From positions 1,550,001-1,614,000 of the forward strand of contig JAHNUO010000007.1 of NCBI GenBank assembly GCA_019787685.1: DNA of 64,000 nucleotides, in the 5' to 3' direction. The translations under genes were made by a program, and so were the position numbers. Source of the stretch: Chiua virens. Its lineage: Eukaryota; Basidiomycota; Agaricomycetes; Boletales; Boletaceae. The notes under the pieces are model-generated. The model did no database searches. It was not told where the DNA came from and worked only from the letters and a program-made list of their open reading frames with translations. Shown here one piece after another: positions 58,424 through 64,000 of this stretch (positions are counted from its first letter, which is position 1; the number at the start of each line of letters is the position of its first letter).

Positions 58424-59949
58424 ATGTCAAGCACTCTACAGCATGTGTACGCAACCAACCTACAACAGAAGTATGGTTACCCTCTGCGCAACCCGTCGCC
58501 AGGGGTAAGACTTGATGAACCATACAAGAGTGAAGGTCTCCAGATCGGCGATATTGGCCATGTTGATGAACAGGGGGAATTCATTCTGCTTTTCAACATA
58601 GAATTTCCTCCTCGAGGGTATGAACAATGGAAATATAGTCACAAGCCACCCCCATCGACGGCACCCTTTCCCAAGGATTCGGAGGTCCTTGCAGAACCGC
58701 TATCCCGTGATCTCGAGCAGCCCAACTTGAAATGCCAATCTCCCGGGAACTCGAGCCTTACCCACAACCCCTTTATGCCAACTTTAAAACGGGGGCTCAA
58801 CAACGAGACAGTCTTGAAAACTGGCGTCGATGAGAACTTGGAAGAGTTGAGTTACTTTCAGATCCGAAGACACACTGGAGAGTCTGACTAAGCATTACAG
58901 CATTGGCAGTAACCAGAGTTACAAGTTCACAGCCACCTCCAAGACAGGCGCCGTACTCATTCTCCCAGATGGTGCTAAATTACTCGAGCTCGAGAGCAAG
59001 TATTTGAAAGATCTTCGGAGCCATCTAACGAAATATGCACTTGACTGGTGCAGGTATGCTAGGGAAGAATCCCTCTATCTGATTACTGCCGTGTATAAGA
59101 CGAAACGTTGGACCCTGGGATCATTTGATGCTCATGGTGATTCGATTGGTGGAGAAATCCTCGTCGATTTCCGCGACAATGGATACACATGGCGCTCTGC
59201 CAAGTTTAATGTGGATAACCAACAAGGACCAAAAGAAAATCTCTACCTCAATCAAGCTGTCTTCATAAAAGGTTTCAAGATGTTAGTGAGACGCGGTCAG
59301 CTTTTTATGGACCACCAGTTGGTTCCAATCCCCGAGCGATGGTTTGCCCGCCTCCTCAGCCATATGCGGCAGAAGGCTCGAAAGTTGATATCCGAACCAA
59401 GTGAGTCACTGGCTGTGTCCGGGTCGTCATGTTGAGAACTGAGTATTTGAATCGACCCCATGACCCAACCAGGTTTAAGGCTCACGTATATTCCAGCACT
59501 CAATTTCTCCCAGGTGTGTCTGTCGGCAATTCCATCATGTCCAAAGACTAAGCTATCCTCTAGCCGAGCCATCCTTCAGATATTATAAATGATGTACTAT
59601 TAGACAAGGTTCGCATGATTGATCTCGTTTTCATGCACTGAATTGAAATTTTATTCAGAAGCCTGAAGCTGAGATCGCCGTCACACATGATAATAACTGG
59701 ATCGAGATGCTCGAAAATGTATTTGTTTCGCACCTGTGTCAGATATTTTATTGACATGCACCCAGGGATTACTGCCTGCAGGCCTGAAGGAAGGGCGTCT
59801 TCTCCGAGAGTTTATAGAAACAAACTACGTATGGGGTCTGGACTCTGAAAATCGTAAGTACGTTGTTGATGTCTTCGTTGAATGTTTCTGAGTAGTTCTT
59901 GCCAGGTACCGTTTATTTGCAAAGCGCTTTGTGGGTAGTCTCTTGCTAA
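58424..59949 (+). CDS. Agaricomycete family of unknown function (YATxxxxxYGYPL/GDIGxV type)
   Basis: Starts MSSTLQHVYATNLQQKYGYP, followed by IGDIGHVDEQGEFILLFNI, SYKFTATSKTGAVLILPDGA, LYLNQAVFIKGF and SHPSDIINDVLLDK. The order of these blocks is that of a widespread, uncharacterised mushroom-fungus family (from memory). Multi-exon: introns seen at 59400-59470, around 59514-59565, 59610-59658, 59719-59765 and 59852-59903, with TAA at 59947-59949 after the last in-phase exon. Between about 58840 and 58890 a frame change has no good GT-AG solution, so either an unusual intron or a frameshift mutation is present. Could be a recent pseudogene. Confidence 0.6.
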
Positions 59950-60209
59950 TCCCGAAGGCTTGACCTACTGACCAACCTGTGCTGACAGTGATCGCAACAC
60001 CGACTGCGAACTTGAGCAAGCTGATGGCCGTTACAAGCCAAGCGGCGGAGAACGTCAGTCGTCCCCTTACTATGCTGAGGATGTAAATCTCGAACGTGAA
60101 CGCGAGCGAGCCGACGAACTCGAAGCTCCTGAGGAGAATTCACGCCTCGTCATCACAAGTATATATTACGTTTGTCTAACCCTGTAGTGATGTCCTAATA
60201 CTCGCAGGT

Positions 60210-61965
60210 ATGCGGCTTGAAAACTTTGTTATGGATCACATCGACGCCGGTGTGTGCGTGCTTATTCAATTTGGGACTACGATGAGAAGAACCGAGAATA
60301 AGCCGTGTGCGAACGTCATTGAATGGGAAGACGAGATCATGCTGTAAGTCCTTCCTCTTCCCTTTCTGTTAATTTGTACTCAAGATCACCGCCACTTAAG
60401 GCCCTCGCACCAACCGGTCTATGTCACTGTTTGCGGTGCTTTCCAGTTGGGCTCAACTCTGGGAACCCGTAAACTCTCCGAAAAACAGTTGATAAATGCC
60501 AGTGATTTGTCTCGTAGCACTGACAGTAAGCGTCACGATCCTTTTACTGCGCCTCGCATTCAAAGCTGGTATAGAACTCAGGCTCCTTTTTGGGAATGCC
60601 GAATCTCATTGCTCCCTTCTCATCACTCTGGAACGACATTTCTCGTATTGTGAAACCCATTTCAGTTACGAAGTAAGTTGTCATTTACGCATAGAGATAA
60701 TCACTTGTCCCTAACAAGACGTGGTCTGTTAGGAGAAATCTGTTTTCGTTGATCAGACAATTCATGGGCTGGAGGTTTTCTACTCTCACCAGATCAATCG
60801 TCAGATGGATGCTCTCGAGAGCGCCCTTGAACACTTCCGAGATGCCCTGGCACAATGTGGTCCTGACCCCGCTCGTCGCGCTACCGCACAGTTCAATCTC
60901 GCCACCTCAGAGTTCGTCAAGTGTCAGGCTAACGGGACTTATTCCGAGCTTGACTCGCCCATCAGCCGCTACCGAGAAGCACTCAGGTTACGAGGTGATG
61001 GTCACCCTGATCGACCGGCTACCTTGTTACTTCTGGCACAAGCTCTCTTGTCTCGTTGTGGGCAAGAGAATGGTATATCTGTCGCTGAGGAGATAAAGGA
61101 AATTTTAGCGGATGTTCCCCACGATAACAAACGTGATCGTCAAGCTGCAAACGCAGTAACAGCCACATGTCGATTTTACCAATCTATCGAATCTGGGGAC
61201 CCGTCTGAAATAGATGGACTGCTCAGAGACTTGGAACGTGGTGCCTATGCGCCTCCATACGGTTATTTTGACCAATCTCGCCTGGTGTACAAGCTGGGCA
61301 CTGCGTTTTGGTGTCGATTTCAATCATCGGCACACCTGGGTGACCTGGAAAGGTCGATCGAACTAAACAAGGAGGCTTTGCAGCTCGTTCCGCGAGGGCA
61401 CGATGACCGGAGGAACATAATCGATTGTCTGGGAAATTCGCTCCTTTGCGCGCTTGAGGCGCACGAGGAGCTTGCGGATCTTGATGTGTCGGCTGGCCTC
61501 GCAGGCCTCGGAAAGAAGGTCCTCACAAAGATCGGTGACACGTCGCACACAGACGGAGTTGAGGTGCCTTTGGAGGAACTTCAGAAGCAGATAGAGCTAA
61601 TGTCGGCTGCGGATGATACTCTCCAGGTTATCATCGCTCAGGATCCATTGCCGCGCATCCCCGAGGTCCAAAGCTTCATCGATGAGTGGGACCGTACAGG
61701 GGGTACACCGGCCAAGTGCAAGAGAGAACTCGCGGTGTTACTGAGTTTCCTGGGAGGGGAAGGAGAGACAAAAATGGGCGAGGTACTTGAAGAGCTCGGT
61801 ATTCAGTGGCCCTTCAAGGATCACAAGATCGCGGGTACGACGCGATCTCTTCAAGGTTCAATGCCGTACTTTTTTGGCGTTCTCGCAGCTCAATTGATTG
61901 CTGAGGCAATTGATGGTGGGGTAGGCTTGACCAGATGTTGGAGAAAGAATGCGAAAAGTCAATGA
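60210..61965 (+). CDS. C2-like domain plus TPR protein (532 aa)
   Basis: Exons 60210-60343, 60401-60525, 60566-60672 and 60733-61965; introns 57, 40 and 60 bp, frame closed at TGA. The N-terminus (residues 1-125) looks like a small beta-sandwich similar to C2 domains (LIQFGTTMRRTENKPC, VIEWEDEIML, PVYVTVCGAF), followed by tetratricopeptide repeats (ALEHFRDALAQCGPDPARRA, SRYREALRLRGDGHPDRPAT, IELNKEALQLVPRGHDDRRN). This C2+TPR layout is common among expanded Agaricomycete proteins. The last 130 residues are unlike the TPRs and not recognised. An upstream open segment (59990-60171, Glu/Arg-rich) ending at a donor may be an extra first exon. Confidence 0.7.
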
Positions 61966-62249
61966 TCACATTGTAGTAGTAATAAAACTCTCATGCGTGG
62001 TGAGTGTAAAGGAGAATGTACTTCATGAATTAGTAACTCGCATCATGGGCTCTGATTGACCTTGTGGTTCAATGCAGAATAGAAGCTAGGGAGTGTTGTT
62101 CTCACTACAACTACAGATGGACCACTGTGCATGATCGATGATTCCAAGTCACAGTTCATCTCGTCGGATCTCTCCGAGGCAAGCAACCTAGCTGCCCTCG
62201 CGCTTCAGGCCAACCGCCTCACCGGTCCATTCTATCACCCACTTCAATC
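61966..62249. promoter_or_regulatory. Intergenic before Hsp70-like copy 3
   Basis: The 284-bp spacer should hold the terminator of the TPR gene and the promoter of copy 3. The last 30 bp before the ATG resemble the corresponding region upstream of copy 2 (TCTATCACCC versus TCCCACCTAAC), suggesting the duplication included upstream sequence. No box could be assigned. Confidence 0.35.
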
Positions 62250-64000
62250 ATGCGCGATCTCCAAGTGTACACTGGTCCTAGTAAACTTATTATAGCATTT
62301 GACATCGGTACCACATTCAGCGGGATTTCATACTGCATCCTTGAGCCCGAAAAAGTCCCTGAGGTCATTGGCGTGACAAGGTGAGTTCTTTAGCTTGGCG
62401 CCGACTCTTTTTCATTGGGAACCACAGGTTCCCCGCATGGGAACTGGTCCGAGGTGACGCCAAAGTTCCATCTCTCTTGTATTATGACAAGCACGGGAAT
62501 CTCAAAGCTGCCGGCGCTGAGGTGCTCACGGAAAGCATGATACAAGCTGCGTTAGAAGAGGAGTGGACGAAGGCCGAATGGTTCGTTGTTCATCGGCGCC
62601 GATGATGTGATAAAAACCATACTTATTCCATGAAACAGGTGGAAGCTTCACCTCCGCCCAAAACATCTAGTTTCCTCTATCACGGACGATGATTTGCCTC
62701 CACTTCCGCATGGGAAGACTGCTGTCGATGTTCTCACGGATTTCATCAAGTATCTCTTCCAGTGTGCCAAGACCTATATCAAGGAACATCATCTCGGATC
62801 TGCTTGGTCGTCCTTTGAGGACTCTATCGAATACATCTTCACTCATCCAAACGGCTGGGAGGGCGTACCACGGCAGCTATATCTTCGAGCAATCGAGAAT
62901 GCTGGCCTCATCCCCTGCGCGCCTGAGGGACTATCCCGTGTCCATATACTGACGGAAGGGGAAGCAAGTCTTCACTTCTGCGTCCCAAATCTTCTCAACG
63001 TAGATATGGATAATCAAGCCGACCCCCAAGGAGTAGTCATCATCGATGCCGGTGGCGGGACGGTTGACTTGAGCATGTTTTCGATGAAGTCCAACCCGGT
63101 CTTCTGCGAAGAGATCGCCCCCCCTGAATGTATGCAACCGTCGACATCTATCGAGATCTCGCTCATTTTCCCATCATTTTCTAGGTCGATTGCAAGGTTC
63201 AGTCTTGGTTACTCGACGGGCTCGGGCTCTTTTGGAAAGTTAGTGACTCATCCCTTGTTTCCTGTGAGTGAACCTGAAAAACCCACAGAGAAGTTGGAAG
63301 GCTGGGATCACTCCAGCGATGACGAGATAGCCGAATTTGCCCGCGAATTTGACCGATCGACAAAGCTGATCGTCAAAAGTGATCAAGAACCGGCTTTCGT
63401 TAGGGTCGCTGGCTATCGCTACAATAATGCGAAATATGGTATCAAGTTTGGAAAGCTGAAATTATCGGGGTAGGATTCCATTTGGGGTTTGTCCTGAACA
63501 CGATTGTCCAACTTCGTATCCGCCAGCGAAGAAGCCACCAGTCTATTCAAAGAGTCTATCGACGCTATCATCGACGCGTTTGAGCGTCAGCAGAAATATG
63601 CTACGGTACCGATCACAGTGTGTTTTTTTTTCGTCGGAATAGTTCGTCATGCTTATTCACACTCTTAGACGGTATTCTTGGTTGGGGGGTTGTCCACAAA
63701 CCTCTGGGTGTGGTCTCAGCTCCAATCATGTTTCGAAGCTAAGAAGGTTAAAATTTGTCGTCCGGACAACCATATGTATGTTCTTGGTGGCATCTCTTCA
63801 GGTTCCGCTAACGTACATATAGCAATACTACAGTCGCGAGTGGAGCGGTTTTAACCTACGTTGACCGCAAGAATCATCTCGTTGGCAGAGACAACCACTG
63901 GAAGGGTGCATACTTACAACATACTGAGCTGCAACCTCTGGCGTCGTCAAACAAGGAGAAGGATCGCATCATTGCCTCGCTCACCACTGAGGTTGATCAG
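62250..64000 (+). CDS. Hsp70-like ATPase copy 3, chimeric or disrupted, runs off the window
   Basis: Exons 62250-62380, 62428-62580, 62639-63129, 63185-63238, 63289-63469, 63527-63617, 63669-63775 and 63823 onward, matching copy 2 exon by exon (exon 3 is one codon shorter). The first 400 residues are intact Hsp70-like ATPase (ITEGEASLHFCVPNLL region, IIDAGGGTVDLSMFSM, RLQGSVLVTRRARALL). In exon 8, after TYVDRKNHLV, homology ends and the frame continues into HTELQPLASSNKEKDRIIAS, LTTEVDQ, which resembles the coiled-coil unit of the giant gene at 36121. Intron 1 has a normal GT donor. Confidence 0.75.

Noticed and set aside
1..64000. CRISPR arrays, prokaryotic operons or phage genes
   Set aside because: None seen; introns and gene families show a eukaryotic fungal genome.

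Overview
The window looks like nuclear DNA of a filamentous basidiomycete, most likely an Agaricomycete. The evidence is dense spliceosomal introns of about 40-120 bp with GT-AG (some GC-AG) borders, fungal single-copy genes (Spo7, histidinol phosphatase, Urc4, ETF-ubiquinone oxidoreductase), nested LTR retrotransposons, and paralogous Hsp70-like, coiled-coil, DUF2235 and C2/TPR genes of the kind expanded in mushroom-forming fungi. Species cannot be named from the sequence.

Left part (1 to about 13,200) is a retrotransposon nest. A decayed ORF cluster (E, 12,285-13,170) was hit by Ty3/Gypsy-like element C (5' LTR 11,531-12,284). The reverse transcriptase of C was hit by element A (5' LTR 7,273-7,976, running leftwards out of the window). 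Element A was itself hit twice: in gag by a 4.4 kb non-autonomous LTR element B (2,262-6,675) and in the protease by a solo LTR D (484-1,219, target duplication ATGTG). Removing B and D rejoins the reading frames of A. Element A also has a -1 frameshift heptamer at the gag/pol junction.

Middle part (13,700-26,500) is a normal gene block with exon structures resolved by frame: SPO7, HIS2, a 77-aa Cys-rich small protein, URC4, then a divergent pair sharing a 191-bp promoter region: a sucrose/alpha-glucoside-type transporter (minus) and ETF-QO (plus).

Right part (27,500-64,000) is a lineage-specific cluster. It holds three Hsp70-like (HSPA12-type) genes, three genes sharing one uncharacterised C-terminal domain (one of them a 2,621-aa coiled-coil giant built by exon duplication), a DUF2235/armadillo-like gene with degenerate catalytic motifs, a C2-like/TPR gene, an agaricomycete family of unknown function, and a disordered repeat protein. 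The third Hsp70-like copy runs in frame into sequence resembling the coiled-coil repeat of the giant gene at the window edge, suggesting exchange between the two families. Whether these genes act together is inference; physical clustering and paralogy are what the sequence shows.
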